Source: Snuella sedimenti (GTDB lineage: Bacteria; Bacteroidota; Bacteroidia; Flavobacteriales; Flavobacteriaceae). From it: 64,000 nt of DNA. Positions 26,705 to 36,745 of this stretch are shown piece after piece. The translations under genes and the position numbers were made by a program. The stretch is taken from assembly GCF_016428595.1 (NCBI RefSeq), contig NZ_JAELVQ010000001.1, forward strand, positions 124,001 to 188,000, in the 5' to 3' direction. The notes below the pieces were generated by a model, which did not search any database, was not told where the DNA came from, and was given only the letters and a program-made list of their open reading frames with translations. How positions within the stretch are numbered: the stretch's first letter is position 1; each line of letters opens with the position of its first letter.

Positions 26705-28795
26705 ATGAGCAAAGGAATTTACGTAGCTACAATTGAGCCCAATAGCGGTAAATCTGTTGTTGTGCTTGGTCTAATGAGAATGCTTCTAGGTAAAACCGCC
26801 ACGGTAGGATATTTTAGACCAATAATTGAAGACATTGAAACCGACGAAATGGATAACCACATTAACACTGTGATTTCACATTTCGAAATTGATCTTAATT
26901 ACAAAAAAACATTTGCTTTCACCAGAAGCCAAGTGCTTGATTTATATAACCAAGGAAAATCTGGAGATGTAATTGATGAAATAATTAAAAAATACAAATA
27001 CCTTGAAGAACGTTTCGATTTTGTTCTTGTAGAAGGCACCGATTTCTCCCACGAAAACTCCAGTTTAGAGTTGGACATAAATATCTTAATATCCAAAAAC
27101 TTAGGCATTCCGGCTATAATTGTATCTCAGGGTGATGGAAAAAATTCAAAAGAGATCGTAGATAGCATACAACTAGCCTACGATACATTTAAAGAAGAAG
27201 TCGACGTACTCTCCATCATGGCCAACAAAATTGCCCCTGAAGAAGTAGACACTTTAAAAAAATCGTTAAAAAACCGCATTAGCAACAACACCGACATAAG
27301 TGTTATTCCAAAAATACAAAGCTTGTTAAATCCTACAATCAAAGAAATTGTAAAGTCATTAGATGGCAAGATTCTTTTTGGAAAAGACCTTCTTAACAAT
27401 CAAGTAGAAAATTTTAGTGTTGGTGCTATGCAACTACGTAATTATTTAACACACTTAAAAGACAATGCACTAGTTATCACCCCTGGTGATAGGGCCGATA
27501 TTATCTTAGGTGCGCTACAAGCCAATATTTCAAAAAATTACCCTAAAATATCGGGAATCATACTTACCGGCGGTCTTATTCCCGAACAACCTATTTTAAA
27601 ACTAATCGAAGGACTCTCAAGTGTCGTTCCCATCATTAGTGTTTATGGAGGCACTTTTTTGGTCACTAACACAATTGGAAGCATTAAATCTAGAATTTAT
27701 GCTGAAAACACCGAAAAAATTACAACCTCTATTTCTACATTCGAAAAGCATGTTAATACTGACAAATTAGCAAATGACTTAATTACATTCGAATCGGACA
27801 TCTTTACGCCAAGAATGTTCCAATATAACCTGTTGCAACGCGCTTTAAAAGACAAAAAACATATTGTATTGCCAGAAGGTTATGACGAACGCATCTTACG
27901 CGCCACAGCACGCTTGGTAGATGCCCAAGTTGTTGACCTAACACTCATTGGTGAAAAAGACAAAATACAAGAGCGTATCGAAAAGTTTGACATTTCATTA
28001 GACATCCAAGCTATAAATATTGTTTCCCCAACCAAGTCAGTCCATTTCGAAGACTATGTTAACACCTTATACGAACTAAGGAAACATAAAAATGTAACCT
28101 TACAAATGGCGAGGGATATGATGGCCGATGTATCCTATTTTGGAACCATGATGATCTATAAAGGCCATGCAGACGGTATGGTATCTGGAGCAGTACATAC
28201 AACACAACATACGTTACGTCCTGCGTTGCAATTTATAAAAACTAAACCTGGGGTTAATATTGTATCATCTATATTCTTTATGTGTTTAGGGGAACGCATC
28301 TCTATATTTGGTGACTGTGCTATCAACCCCAACCCTAATGCTAAGCAATTGGCAGAAATTGCAATATCATCGGCCCAAACGGCAAAAGATTTCGGCATTG
28401 AGCCAAAAGTTGCTATGCTATCCTATTCATCGGGAGCATCGGGTAAGGGTGCTGATGTCGAAAAAGTAAGAGAAGCTACAGATATGGTTAAAATACAATC
28501 TCCTAATTTAAAAATTGAAGGCCCTATTCAATACGATGCTGCCGTAGATATGCGTATTGGAAAAAGCAAGCTTCCCGACTCTGATGTTGCAGGTCATGCC
28601 AGCGTGCTAATTTTCCCCGATCTAAACACTGGCAATAACACTTATAAAGCTGTACAACGAGAAACCGGCGCATTGGCCATAGGTCCTATTTTACAAGGGC
28701 TTAATAAACCTGTTAACGATCTAAGCCGTGGTTGTACTGCCGACGACATTTATAGTACTGTTATTATTACCGCCATTCAGGCACAAGAATTTTAA
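26705..28795 (+). CDS. pta: Phosphate acetyltransferase, long form
   Basis: Converts acetyl-CoA and phosphate to acetyl phosphate. The 696-residue length is the long form. An N-terminal P-loop/BioD-like domain (about 1-200, IEPNSGKSVVVLGLMR) is followed by a DRTGG domain (about 215-330, TPGDRADIILGAL and IILTGG) and the C-terminal PTA domain (about 370-690, with HIVLPEGYDERILRA, LSYSSGASGKGADVEKV and NVLIFPDLNTGN-type ends). ackA starts three bases after its stop, so the two form an operon. The promoter must lie in or beyond the MITE-like element. Confidence 0.96.
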   Translation: MSKGIYVATIEPNSGKSVVVLGLMRMLLGKTATVGYFRPIIEDIETDEMDNHINTVISHFEIDLNYKKTFAFTRSQVLDLYNQGKSGDVIDEIIKKYKYLEERFDFVLVEGTDFSHENSSLELDINILISKNLGIPAIIVSQGDGKNSKEIVDSIQLAYDTFKEEVDVLSIMANKIAPEEVDTLKKSLKNRISNNTDISVIPKIQSLLNPTIKEIVKSLDGKILFGKDLLNNQVENFSVGAMQLRNYLTHLKDNALVITPGDRADIILGALQANISKNYPKISGIILTGGLIPEQPILKLIEGLSSVVPIISVYGGTFLVTNTIGSIKSRIYAENTEKITTSISTFEKHVNTDKLANDLITFESDIFTPRMFQYNLLQRALKDKKHIVLPEGYDERILRATARLVDAQVVDLTLIGEKDKIQERIEKFDISLDIQAINIVSPTKSVHFEDYVNTLYELRKHKNVTLQMARDMMADVSYFGTMMIYKGHADGMVSGAVHTTQHTLRPALQFIKTKPGVNIVSSIFFMCLGERISIFGDCAINPNPNAKQLAEIAISSAQTAKDFGIEPKVAMLSYSSGASGKGADVEKVREATDMVKIQSPNLKIEGPIQYDAAVDMRIGKSKLPDSDVAGHASVLIFPDLNTGNNTYKAVQRETGALAIGPILQGLNKPVNDLSRGCTADDIYSTVIITAIQAQEF

Positions 28796-28798
28796 ATT

Positions 28799-29989
28799 AT
28801 GCAAGTACTCGTATTAAACTCTGGAAGTTCTTCTATAAAATTTCAATTATTCTCAATGCCCAAGGCTAATATTTTGTGCTCGGGCCTCATAGAACGTATT
28901 GGCTTTAAAGATGCTATATTCAACTTTAGAACAGAACATAAAACGATAGCGCTTGAAGTTCCTATTTTAAACCATAAAGAAGGGCTACAACTTTTAGCCC
29001 AGCACCTTTTAAATAAAGAAACGGGCATTATAAAGTCGCCCAACGACATTAGTGTTGTTGGTCATAGAGTCGTGCACGGAGGCAAACACTTTAGTGAAAC
29101 CACAGAAATAACAGAAGCCGTAAAAGAAAAAATCAGGGATTTATCTTCTCTGGCACCCTTACACAACCCAGCTAACTTACAGGGTATTGAAGTAGCCGAA
29201 GCCATTTTTCCTAACGCCAAACAAGTAGCTGTATTCGATACGGCTTTCCACCAATCTATCCCGGAATACGCTTATAAATATGCCATTCCGAATAAATTTT
29301 CTGAAGATTACAACATTCGTTTATACGGTTTTCATGGAACGAGTCATAAATATGTCTCCGAAAAAGCTATTGAGTATCTAGGCAAAAAGGATTCCAAAAT
29401 TATCACCATTCATTTAGGCAACGGTTGTAGTATGACGGCTGTAAAAAATGGAAAAAGCATCGACCATTCTTTAGGCTTTTCACCAAATACAGGTCTCATT
29501 ATGGGGACACGATCGGGAGACATAGATACTTCTATCATTTTCTATCTAGCCAAAAAGCTAAATTTCACATTGGATGAAATTAACACACTACTACAAAAAG
29601 AAAGTGGCATGCTAGGGTTGACCGGATTTAGTGATTTAAGAGACATTGAAAACGAAGCAGCCAAAGGCAATAAATCGTGTCAGTTGGCCTTAGAGATGAA
29701 TACCTATCGCATAAAAAAACACATAGGCGGTTATGCAGCAATATTGAATGGATTGGACGCTATTGTTTTCACTGCCGGGATTGGTGAAAATTCGCAACGA
29801 ATGCGTCATTTAATTTGTAAAGAATTAGACTTTTTAGGGATTGAAATTGACGCTACAAAAAATGAAGAAAAATCTAAAACCATACGTTCTATTAGTAAAG
29901 ACAACACCAAGGTTGAGATTTTGGTCATACCTACCAACGAAGAATTGGAAATAGCCAAACAGGCTATGGGTTTGTATCAGAACACATAG
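28799..29989 (+). CDS. ackA: Acetate kinase
   Basis: Converts acetyl phosphate and ADP to acetate and ATP. The 396-residue length is typical. ASKHA-fold signatures are present: VLNSGSSSIKFQLF (3-16), GHRVVHGG (about 83), FDTAFHQSIPEYAY (about 145), GFHGTSHKYVSEKA (about 178), HLGNGCSMTAVKNG (about 205), MGTRSGDIDTSI (about 238) and FTAGIGENSQRMR (about 323). It forms a tight operon with pta for overflow acetate metabolism. Confidence 0.97.
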   Translation: MQVLVLNSGSSSIKFQLFSMPKANILCSGLIERIGFKDAIFNFRTEHKTIALEVPILNHKEGLQLLAQHLLNKETGIIKSPNDISVVGHRVVHGGKHFSETTEITEAVKEKIRDLSSLAPLHNPANLQGIEVAEAIFPNAKQVAVFDTAFHQSIPEYAYKYAIPNKFSEDYNIRLYGFHGTSHKYVSEKAIEYLGKKDSKIITIHLGNGCSMTAVKNGKSIDHSLGFSPNTGLIMGTRSGDIDTSIIFYLAKKLNFTLDEINTLLQKESGMLGLTGFSDLRDIENEAAKGNKSCQLALEMNTYRIKKHIGGYAAILNGLDAIVFTAGIGENSQRMRHLICKELDFLGIEIDATKNEEKSKTIRSISKDNTKVEILVIPTNEELEIAKQAMGLYQNT

Positions 29990-30044
29990 ATTTGCTAATT
30001 TCAAGCCTTTTATCGTGTTTTATCTCGGGTCGAGTGAAATCGAG

Positions 30045-30085
30045 AGCTCTCTATCAAGTTTTACAAGGTGAAAGAAGAGAGGGCT
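30045..30085. terminator. Possible hairpin between convergent genes
   Basis: AGCTCTCT can pair with AGAGGGCT-type sequence (8 bp, one G-U) between ackA and the convergent lipoprotein gene, whose stop codon it touches. Just upstream is TCGAGTGAAATCGA, a small palindrome. No clear T-run follows, so it is a weak terminator call. Confidence 0.3.
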
Positions 30086-30830
30086 ATTTAAAAATTAAAC
30101 GCCCTTTGTAGAGTACTTCCACTTCAACTATTGGCGGTTCATTAACTGATATAACATTACCCGTACCGGATATTTTCCCTTTTATGGATTGCTGCGGATT
30201 TACTATCATATCATTAGAGCCTCTATTCCATAAATTTATGTTTTCGGCAATAAGATCTTTTCCTTCAAAACGCGAGGTTCCTGCCGCAAACGTAATGTGC
30301 AAATTATCGGTTTTTCCAGAAATAAAACAATTGGAAAGATTGTTAAAAACAACTCTAAACGTCCCATTATCTATCTGTAATCTAACATTGGCATTGGTAA
30401 ACGTATCGGGAGCACCAAAATCCTCGGACAGGATGGTTAAACTTGGATAAGTCAATACACCATCAGAACTTATATCGTACTGTGTAGAACTTCGTATCTC
30501 GGTAATATTAGGAGCTGTAAGATATACTTTAGTTACGCCGTATTCCCTAACATAGTTACAGGTATTATTATCGGTTAATGTCAATTTCCCATCTACCACC
30601 ACTACTTCAACATCATTGATCAGGTTTTCTCCTGTCTCAACAACAACTTTTTGTTCGGCACCTTCTTTTACAATAAGTTCGATATCCCTATTCACTAAAA
30701 TCTTATCAAAATCGGACACCACAAACTCTTGCTGAATGATGACTCCTGCTTTTTGTAAACAATCATTGGCATTTTCATTGTCACAAGAAAACACAAAAAC
30801 TAAAATCAATAAGTAAATTAATCTGTTCAT
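30084..30830 (-). CDS. Head-GIN domain (DUF2807) lipoprotein
   Basis: About 248 residues from ATG at 30830, chosen because the longer frame would overlap the upstream gene and precede the lipoprotein signal (MNRLIYLLILVFVFSCDNEN, lipobox Cys about residue 16). The mature part is a right-handed beta-helix-like DUF2807 domain with regular short strands (FDKILVNRDIELIVKEG, ITEIRSSTQYDISSDG, FRVVFNNLSNCFISG). The family is a putative auto-transporter-like adhesin in Bacteroidota; function is unknown. It probably shares a transcript with the PagL-like gene four bases upstream. Confidence 0.82.
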   Translation of the reverse strand: MNRLIYLLILVFVFSCDNENANDCLQKAGVIIQQEFVVSDFDKILVNRDIELIVKEGAEQKVVVETGENLINDVEVVVVDGKLTLTDNNTCNYVREYGVTKVYLTAPNITEIRSSTQYDISSDGVLTYPSLTILSEDFGAPDTFTNANVRLQIDNGTFRVVFNNLSNCFISGKTDNLHITFAAGTSRFEGKDLIAENINLWNRGSNDMIVNPQQSIKGKISGTGNVISVNEPPIVEVEVLYKGRLIFK

Positions 30831-30834
30831 AATC

Positions 30835-31932
30835 TTATAATCGTACTCCAATCCCTAATTCCACAGCCTCAGCTTTGGCTCCATGTGATTTTAAGGTTAA
30901 TGACCCAAACCATTTTTTACTAAAATAGCGTTTTAATCCAATCCTTAAATAAGCGCACCCTTCAAAATCAAAAGGATAATATACATAATATCCTAATTGC
31001 GTTACCAACGAGGTTCTATTTACAAATAACTCATGACCTGCAAATACGCCTACGCGTTTATAGTCCTCATTCCCTGAAACATTATCTTCGGGAAAAGCAA
31101 CACTTTTATAATAAATATATTCTTTTAAAAAATTGGAAAAGAAAACATCTGTTCCTAGTTGTATTGCACTTTTTCTGTTAATACGCTTATCTGCATATGC
31201 TGAAACAACGTAAAATGGAAATTGCCCACTGCCTACAACATCGCTTTCATTGATTCCTGTTCTAAAAGCCAGATTATACTTTACGGGTTCCTTAAATATA
31301 TTATCGTTTTTATCAAGTGTATATTGGTATTCCAAAATAGCATCATCTAAGTTATAAGTAATTCCTACATTAAACGTTATGGAATTGATACTGGTATTTG
31401 GTGCTTTTACATTTGCGTTTGAATAATGTATTAAGGACAGTCCGCCCTGTAATCCCAATCTGTTAAAAACACGTTCTTTTTTATAATTCAACATCACATA
31501 GGTACTGCTCATGACATGCGTACCAAAAGCATTATTTCGATAATTATTTTCCTTATCGTACGGATTATTGGTATAAGCCAAACCTTGGCCAATACGAAAC
31601 ATAAGATGCCGTTTTAAAAAGTAAAAATTATAATGTGCATAAGCCGAAACCACATTACCCAACACTCTATTTTTAAGGTTCTGATAAGCGAAGGACACAC
31701 CATAATCGGGATAATTATAACGCTGTTCCCATTCGTTAAAACCAAATGTTTTTTGGTTCCAACCAACAATAACCCCTTCGGGGTGCCCCTTTATTAAATG
31801 AAGGATGTCATTATTGTGAAGTGCTATATTACCTTTAAAATAATTAACATCTATATAAGTGGCATGCTGGTTGTCTTGAGAAAAAGACTTACAACACAGG
31901 GCACAGAACACAGAGAAAAATAGAAGCCTCAT
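30835..31932 (-). CDS. PagL/acyloxyacyl-hydrolase-like outer-membrane barrel
   Basis: A 365-residue protein with a signal peptide (about 1-18, ending CKSFSQ). Amphipathic beta strands run throughout, ending VELGIGVRL. The segment LSLIHYSNANVKAPNTSIN carries the HxSN pattern around the catalytic His-Ser of the lipid A 3-O-deacylase (PagL) family, where an ester-linked acyl chain of lipid A is removed. The length is about twice that of proteobacterial PagL, as is usual for Bacteroidota homologues. Enzymatic activity is plausible but not proven from the motif alone. Confidence 0.72.
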   Translation of the reverse strand: MRLLFFSVFCALCCKSFSQDNQHATYIDVNYFKGNIALHNNDILHLIKGHPEGVIVGWNQKTFGFNEWEQRYNYPDYGVSFAYQNLKNRVLGNVVSAYAHYNFYFLKRHLMFRIGQGLAYTNNPYDKENNYRNNAFGTHVMSSTYVMLNYKKERVFNRLGLQGGLSLIHYSNANVKAPNTSINSITFNVGITYNLDDAILEYQYTLDKNDNIFKEPVKYNLAFRTGINESDVVGSGQFPFYVVSAYADKRINRKSAIQLGTDVFFSNFLKEYIYYKSVAFPEDNVSGNEDYKRVGVFAGHELFVNRTSLVTQLGYYVYYPFDFEGCAYLRIGLKRYFSKKWFGSLTLKSHGAKAEAVELGIGVRL

Positions 31933-31967
31933 GTAGGTTTAGTTATAAGGCAAATGTAATAGAATTA

Positions 31968-32924
31968 TTAGAATAACTCAGACGCTATTGCTTTAATATT
32001 ATCACTTTTCCCCATAGAGTAGTAATGCAAAAAGGGTACGCCTGCCGCTTTCAATTCTTTAGATTGCTGGATAGCAAACTCAATACCAACTTGTCGTACT
32101 GCTTTATTGTCTTTACAAGCTTCAACAGCATCGATTAAATCCTGAGGTAAATCTATTTTGAAAACCTGCGGTAGCACTTGCAAATGACGTTTTATTGCAA
32201 GTGGCTTAATTCCCGGGATAATAGGCACATCTATTCCAATTGCCCTGACTTTATCTACAAATTCAAAATACTTGTTGTTATCAAAAAACATTTGCGTAAC
32301 CACATAATCGGCTCCAGCATCAACCTTAGCTTTTAAGCGTTTTAAATCGGTTGTAAGAGATGGAGCTTCCATGTGCTTCTCTGGATAACCAGCAACCCCA
32401 ACACAAAAATCGTAATTATGCTCTACCTCAACAGTATCATGTAAATATTTTCCTTTATTCAAATTGGCTATTTGCTCTACCAAATCACTCGCATAAGCAT
32501 TGCCGCCTTTGGTAGGCACAAAATAGGGCTCATCTTTTCTAGAATCGCCACGTAAAGCGACTACATTGTCAATTCCTAAATAATGACAGTCCACCAAAAC
32601 ATATTCGGTTTCCTCCTTTGTAAAACCACCGCATAACAAATGCGGAATGGCATCTACATTATACTTATGCATAATAGAAGCACATATACCAACAGTTCCA
32701 GGGCGCATACGCGTGATGCGTTTATCAAAAAGGCCGTTACCTTTATCAACATAAACATACTCTTCCCTAGATGTTGTAACATCTATAAATGGCGGATTAA
32801 ATTCCATTAACGGATCTATATTGTTATACAAATCCTGAATGTTCTTTCCTTTTTGAGGCGGTACTACTTCAAAAGAAAACAATGTTTTTCCGTTAGCTCT
32901 TTTTATGTGTTCTGTTACTTTCAT
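31968..32924 (-). CDS. metF: Methylenetetrahydrofolate reductase
   Basis: Reduces 5,10-methylene-THF to 5-methyl-THF, the methyl donor for MetH. About 318 residues from ATG at 32924 (MKVTEHIKRANGKTLFSFEV); an upstream ATG eight codons away adds an unconserved extension. Family motifs are FSFEVVPPQKG (catalytic Glu), NVVALRGDS (about 125), GVAGYPEKH (about 175) and DYVVTQMFFDN (about 205). It lies downstream of the metH halves on the same strand, but a hairpin terminator separates it, so it may have partly independent expression. Confidence 0.95.
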   Translation of the reverse strand: MKVTEHIKRANGKTLFSFEVVPPQKGKNIQDLYNNIDPLMEFNPPFIDVTTSREEYVYVDKGNGLFDKRITRMRPGTVGICASIMHKYNVDAIPHLLCGGFTKEETEYVLVDCHYLGIDNVVALRGDSRKDEPYFVPTKGGNAYASDLVEQIANLNKGKYLHDTVEVEHNYDFCVGVAGYPEKHMEAPSLTTDLKRLKAKVDAGADYVVTQMFFDNNKYFEFVDKVRAIGIDVPIIPGIKPLAIKRHLQVLPQVFKIDLPQDLIDAVEACKDNKAVRQVGIEFAIQQSKELKAAGVPFLHYYSMGKSDNIKAIASELF

Positions 32925-33022
32925 TACTTCTATTTTGGTGTTCCCCAATAAGGGAATCTCATCAATTATTTTATTTTTGGCTTTACCTTTTTGCGCTCTT
33001 TGTATTGTGTTTTACTCGTCCT

Positions 33023-33051
33023 AAAAAAGCTCTCAATGCTATTGATAGAGC
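33023..33051 (-). terminator. Intrinsic terminator after the 77-codon gene
   Basis: On the minus strand GCTCTATCAAT and ATTGAGAGC pair around AGC, with a two-base bulge, followed by TTTTTTAGG. It lies just past the stop at 33055. Confidence 0.6.
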
Positions 33052-33054
33052 GCT

Positions 33055-33288
33055 TTACATCAATATTTTTTTTACATCTTCAAAATCCTCGGCGTACTCC
33101 CAATATATCCATCGGCCATCAACATAATCTGTTAAAATATATTTTTCACTAACCGATTTTATTCTAGAAACAGCAATTACCTTCTTGGAAAACGTGTCCG
33201 AGCGCACATGTTCTAATGTCTCTTTATTTTTATTATCATATCCATGTGATATAATATAGCTTCCTAAAGTTAACTCTATAAACTTCAA
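33055..33288 (-). CDS. Small protein of unknown function
   Basis: A 77-residue acidic protein with no signal peptide or membrane segment. It starts MKFIELTLGSYIISHGYDN and ends FEDVKKILM. It lies 46 bases downstream of the second metH gene and is followed by a terminator, so it is probably the last gene of that transcript. The composition is protein-like, with strand-turn-strand patterns, but I recognise no family. Confidence 0.55.
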   Translation of the reverse strand: MKFIELTLGSYIISHGYDNKNKETLEHVRSDTFSKKVIAVSRIKSVSEKYILTDYVDGRWIYWEYAEDFEDVKKILM

Positions 33289-33306
33289 AGATTTAATATT
33301 TTATTA

Positions 33307-33345
33307 TTAATTGAGAACATATACAACCGCTCTTCTATTGTTCTG
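33307..33345. repeat. Hairpin repeat family, partial copy 3
   Basis: AATTGAGAACATATACAA resembles the left halves of the elements at 8585 and 12450, and AGAACA pairs with TGTTCT on the other side. It spans the end of the second metH gene and includes its TAG stop codon. The right AT-rich flank is missing. Confidence 0.35.
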
Positions 33346-35986
33346 CCAAATTAGGGTGCAACCATTTTCTGGCTTTATCTTTAGTAATACCTTTACGCGT
33401 AGCATAGTCGGTTAATTGATCGTCGGTAATTTTCCCTAAGCCCATATACTTGGCTTCAGGATTCCCAAAATAATACCCCGATACGGCTGCTGCTGGCCAC
33501 ATAGCTAAACTTTCTGTTAAGGTAACGCCTATAAGTTTTTCTACTTCCAACAATTCCCAAATGGTTTCTTTTTCAAGGTGATCGGGACATGCTGGGTATC
33601 CTGGTGCTGGACGAATTCCTTTATAACTTTCTTTAATCAGCTCCTCATTCGATAAATTCTCATTGGCTGCATAGCCCCAATGCTTGGTCCTCACTTGCAT
33701 ATGTAAGTACTCGGCAAAAGCTTCGGCAAATCTGTCTGCTATAGCCTGAACCATAATAGCATTATAATCATCTTCCTTCGCTTTATATGAATCAGCTAGC
33801 TCTTGTGCTCCAAATATAGCTACACAAAAGGCTCCCATATAATCCGTTTTACCCGTTTCTTGAGGCGCTATAAAATCGGCTAATGCAATATTAGGCACGC
33901 CATCACGCTTTTTTAACTGCTGACGCAGGGTCCTAAAAACAGCTATTTCTTTTCCTTTCTTTTGAATGGAAATATCATCATCGTTTACCGTATTGGCCTC
34001 AAATAAACCGAAAACCGCTTTTGGCTTTAACAGTTGTTTTGCAACCACTTCTTTAACTACCTTCTGCGCATCTTCATATAACTGCGTAGCCTGCTCCCCT
34101 ACAACATCATCGGTTAAAATATCAGGAAACTTACCATGTAAATCCCACGAAATAAAGAAAGGCTTCCAATCGATGTAAGGTAACAATTCTTTTAAACTTA
34201 GTTGTTTTAAAACTTGTACGCCTAACTCTTTTGGTTTTACTATCGGTGATGTTTCCCAGTCAATTTTATACTTTTTATTTCTTGCTTCACTAATAGAAAC
34301 ATACGACTTTTCTTTTCCTCGTTTTAAAAACTTTTCACGAAATTCATCATAATCCCTTTTTAGCTTAGCTGTATATTCATGTGCCGTTTTTTTATTCAAC
34401 AAATCGCCTACTACGGTTACTGCTCTGGATGCATCGTTAACGTGTACCACGGCATTTTCATATTGTGTATCTATTTTAACAGCCGTATGGGCTTTCGATG
34501 TGGTTGCTCCTCCAATTAGCAATGGCAGCTCAAAATTTTGACGTTGCATTTCTTTTGCCAAATACACCATTTCATCGAGTGAAGGCGTAATGAGTCCTGA
34601 TAAACCAATAGCGTCTACACGTTCTTTAATAGCTGTTTCAATAATTTTTTCAGGAGGTACCATAACCCCTAAATCGACTATTTCATAATTATTACAGGCC
34701 AAAACCACACTTACAATATTTTTCCCAATATCGTGCACGTCGCCTTTTACGGTAGCCATTAATATTTTACCTACAGGCTCTTGCTTATCTGTTTTTTCTG
34801 CCTCAATAAACGGATTTAAATAAGCAACTGCTTTTTTCATTACACGCGCTGATTTTACCACTTGTGGCAAGAACATCTTTCCCGCTCCAAATAAATCACC
34901 GACTACATTCATACCGATCATTAAATGGCCTTCAATAACATCAATTGGCTTTTCTGCCTCCAACCGTGCTTGCTCAACATCTTCAATAATAAAAGCATCT
35001 ATTCCCTTTACCAAAGCGTGGGTAATGCGTTCTTGGACTGAGTTTTCGCGCCAGGATAAATCCAGTTTTTTTTCTGTTTTGGAGCCTTTTACCGTTTCGG
35101 CAAAATCCAATAAGCGTTCGGTAGCATCGTCTCTTCTGTCCAAAATAACATCTTCTACATGCTCTAACAAATCCTTCGGGATATCATCATACACTTCTAA
35201 AAGAGCGGGGTTTACGATTCCCATATTCATGCCTGCCTGAATAGCATAATACAAAAACACCGAGTGCATTGCTTCTCGAACACCATCGTTTCCTCTAAAC
35301 GAAAACGACACATTACTCACTCCTCCGCTCACACTAACATTAGGCAAGTTTTCACGTACCCAACGGGTAGCTTCAATAAAATCGATGGCATTTCTCCGAT
35401 GCTCTTCCATCCCTGTTGCCACTGGAAAAATATTTAAATCGAAGATTATATCTTCTGAAGGGAAACCAACTTTATCTACTAGAATACGGTAAGAACGTTC
35501 ACATATTTCTATTCTACGTTCATAAGTATCTGCCTGTCCAACCTCATCAAAGGCCATCACAATTACCGCAGCACCATATCGCTTTATTTGTTTTGCTTCC
35601 CATATAAATTTGTCTTCGCCTTCTTTTAGGGAAATAGAGTTTACAACACATTTGCCCTGCACTACTTTTAGTCCCGCTTCAATAATTTCCCATTTGGAAC
35701 TATCTATCATGATTGGCACGCGGCAAATATCGGGTTCGGCAGCTATTAAGTTTAAAAACCGTACCATCGATTCCTTACCGTCTATAAGACCGTCGTCCAT
35801 GTTAATGTCAATAATTTGCGCACCGCCATCTACTTGGTGTCTTGCTATATCTAGAGCTTCATCAAATTTTTCTTCTTTAATAAGCCTTAAGAATTTTCGC
35901 GACCCAGCCACATTGGTACGTTCACCAACATTAATAAAATTACTGTTCTCATTCAGGACCAGTGGTTCCAGACCAGAAAGCTTCAT
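33335..35986 (-). CDS. metH: Methionine synthase, folate/B12/activation part (MetH C-terminal half)
   Basis: About 883 residues from ATG at 35986 ([20 protein letters not shown]); the extra 18 codons upstream are translated short repeat sequence (QQLSTNNQ) and are not believed. Domains in order: pterin-binding (about 10-270, [30 protein letters not shown]), B12-binding cap, B12 Rossmann domain with [10 protein letters not shown] (DxHxxG lower ligand), and the SAM-binding activation domain ([15 protein letters not shown] near 830). It needs the separate homocysteine-binding protein at 37217-38224 to complete the enzyme. Four small intervening units separate the halves. Confidence 0.95.
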   Translation of the reverse strand: MKLSGLEPLVLNENSNFINVGERTNVAGSRKFLRLIKEEKFDEALDIARHQVDGGAQIIDINMDDGLIDGKESMVRFLNLIAAEPDICRVPIMIDSSKWEIIEAGLKVVQGKCVVNSISLKEGEDKFIWEAKQIKRYGAAVIVMAFDEVGQADTYERRIEICERSYRILVDKVGFPSEDIIFDLNIFPVATGMEEHRRNAIDFIEATRWVRENLPNVSVSGGVSNVSFSFRGNDGVREAMHSVFLYYAIQAGMNMGIVNPALLEVYDDIPKDLLEHVEDVILDRRDDATERLLDFAETVKGSKTEKKLDLSWRENSVQERITHALVKGIDAFIIEDVEQARLEAEKPIDVIEGHLMIGMNVVGDLFGAGKMFLPQVVKSARVMKKAVAYLNPFIEAEKTDKQEPVGKILMATVKGDVHDIGKNIVSVVLACNNYEIVDLGVMVPPEKIIETAIKERVDAIGLSGLITPSLDEMVYLAKEMQRQNFELPLLIGGATTSKAHTAVKIDTQYENAVVHVNDASRAVTVVGDLLNKKTAHEYTAKLKRDYDEFREKFLKRGKEKSYVSISEARNKKYKIDWETSPIVKPKELGVQVLKQLSLKELLPYIDWKPFFISWDLHGKFPDILTDDVVGEQATQLYEDAQKVVKEVVAKQLLKPKAVFGLFEANTVNDDDISIQKKGKEIAVFRTLRQQLKKRDGVPNIALADFIAPQETGKTDYMGAFCVAIFGAQELADSYKAKEDDYNAIMVQAIADRFAEAFAEYLHMQVRTKHWGYAANENLSNEELIKESYKGIRPAPGYPACPDHLEKETIWELLEVEKLIGVTLTESLAMWPAAAVSGYYFGNPEAKYMGLGKITDDQLTDYATRKGITKDKARKWLHPNLAEQ

Positions 35987-35994
35987 AAACTTTC

Positions 35995-36035
35995 TTTGGT
36001 TATTGGTTGACAGTTGTTGGTTATTGGTTTTATCA
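35995..36035. repeat. TTGGTTATT-type short repeats
   Basis: Plus-strand TTGGTTATTGGTT occurs twice in 35 bases (around TGACAGTTG). It is one of five such patches; the others are at 36408-36443, 36728-36762, 37208-37245 and 47095-47165. They lie at gene junctions and alternate in orientation between the metH halves. Confidence 0.5.
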
Positions 36036-36046
36036 ATCATAATTTT

Positions 36047-36394
36047 TTATAATAATTTATGAAACCATTTAACAGTTTTTTTGGTGGTTTCAATCTGACT
36101 CAATACATTTTCTAAATCATCAACACCAATATAACTTAGATCCGCGGCCAGATATAATTGAGTTTCCAGTTCATACAAAGAGCCCCTTGAAATATATAAA
36201 TAATGAATTGTCTCTTTTGGAGTTTGTCTTCCACAACCTTCTGCTATATTTGAAGGAATAGACACAGAACATCTTCTTATTTGATTAGTCATTCCATATA
36301 GTTCTTCATTAGGAAAGGTTTTAGTCATAGAGTATATTAAACTCACGAGTTTTCTTCCTTCAATCCAAACATCTAATTCTGTATATGATTTCAT
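36047..36394 (-). CDS. Four-helix bundle (23S rRNA-intervening-sequence type) protein
   Basis: A 115-residue protein matching the small four-helix bundle family first seen in intervening sequences of 23S rRNA genes. It starts MKSYTELDVWIEGRKLV and contains FPNEELYGMTNQIRRCSVSIPSNIAEGCGR, read here in parts (NEELYGMTNQIRR, SIPSNIAEG), then YLYISRGSLYELETQLYL. Members are frequent isolated insertions in Bacteroidota genomes. Here it sits between the metH halves, flanked on both sides by TTGGTTATT-type repeats in opposite orientation. Its role is unknown. Confidence 0.85.
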   Translation of the reverse strand: MKSYTELDVWIEGRKLVSLIYSMTKTFPNEELYGMTNQIRRCSVSIPSNIAEGCGRQTPKETIHYLYISRGSLYELETQLYLAADLSYIGVDDLENVLSQIETTKKTVKWFHKLL

Positions 36395-36443
36395 CCTCTA
36401 ATACGTTTCAAATAACCAATAACTAGAAACTGATAACTAATAA

Positions 36444-36725
36444 CTAAATATAATGTTCTACAACAGGAAATGGCTCATAAAAATGATGCAACAACTTTTT
36501 CCATTCCTGATATTCACTAGATTTTCTAAATCCAATTTCATGGTCTTCGACAGACTCCCAATTGACTAACAATATGTATTTATCATCTCGCTCTAAACAC
36601 TTTTTCAATTCATGGGATATATACCCCTTCATGGATGAAATGATATGTTGGGCTTTTTGAAAATTGTTTTCAAAATCTGCCGAAAGTCCTTTTTTTATAT
36701 TTAAAATGGCTACTTCTAAAATCAT
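36444..36725 (-). CDS. Antibiotic biosynthesis monooxygenase (ABM) family protein
   Basis: A 93-residue ferredoxin-like fold protein. The pattern MILEVAILNIKKG, ISSMKGYISHELKKC, YILLVNWESVEDHEIGFR and a C-terminal YEPFPVVEHY fits the ABM/quinol-monooxygenase dimeric barrel family. Substrates of such single-domain proteins are seldom known. It belongs to the accessory cluster between the two halves of methionine synthase. Confidence 0.82.
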   Translation of the reverse strand: MILEVAILNIKKGLSADFENNFQKAQHIISSMKGYISHELKKCLERDDKYILLVNWESVEDHEIGFRKSSEYQEWKKLLHHFYEPFPVVEHYI

Positions 36726-36745
36726 CTCTGGTTATTAGTTTTTAG

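Noticed and set aside
30021-30044. TCGAGTGAAATCGA palindrome after ackA as a regulatory site.
   Set aside because: It lies between convergent genes where no promoter is expected; at most it is part of a weak terminator or a common intergenic repeat.
35987-36040. An 18-residue N-terminal extension on the second metH protein.
   Set aside because: It is encoded by TTGGTTATT-type repeat sequence and precedes the conserved start of the pterin domain; the internal ATG at 35986 is better.
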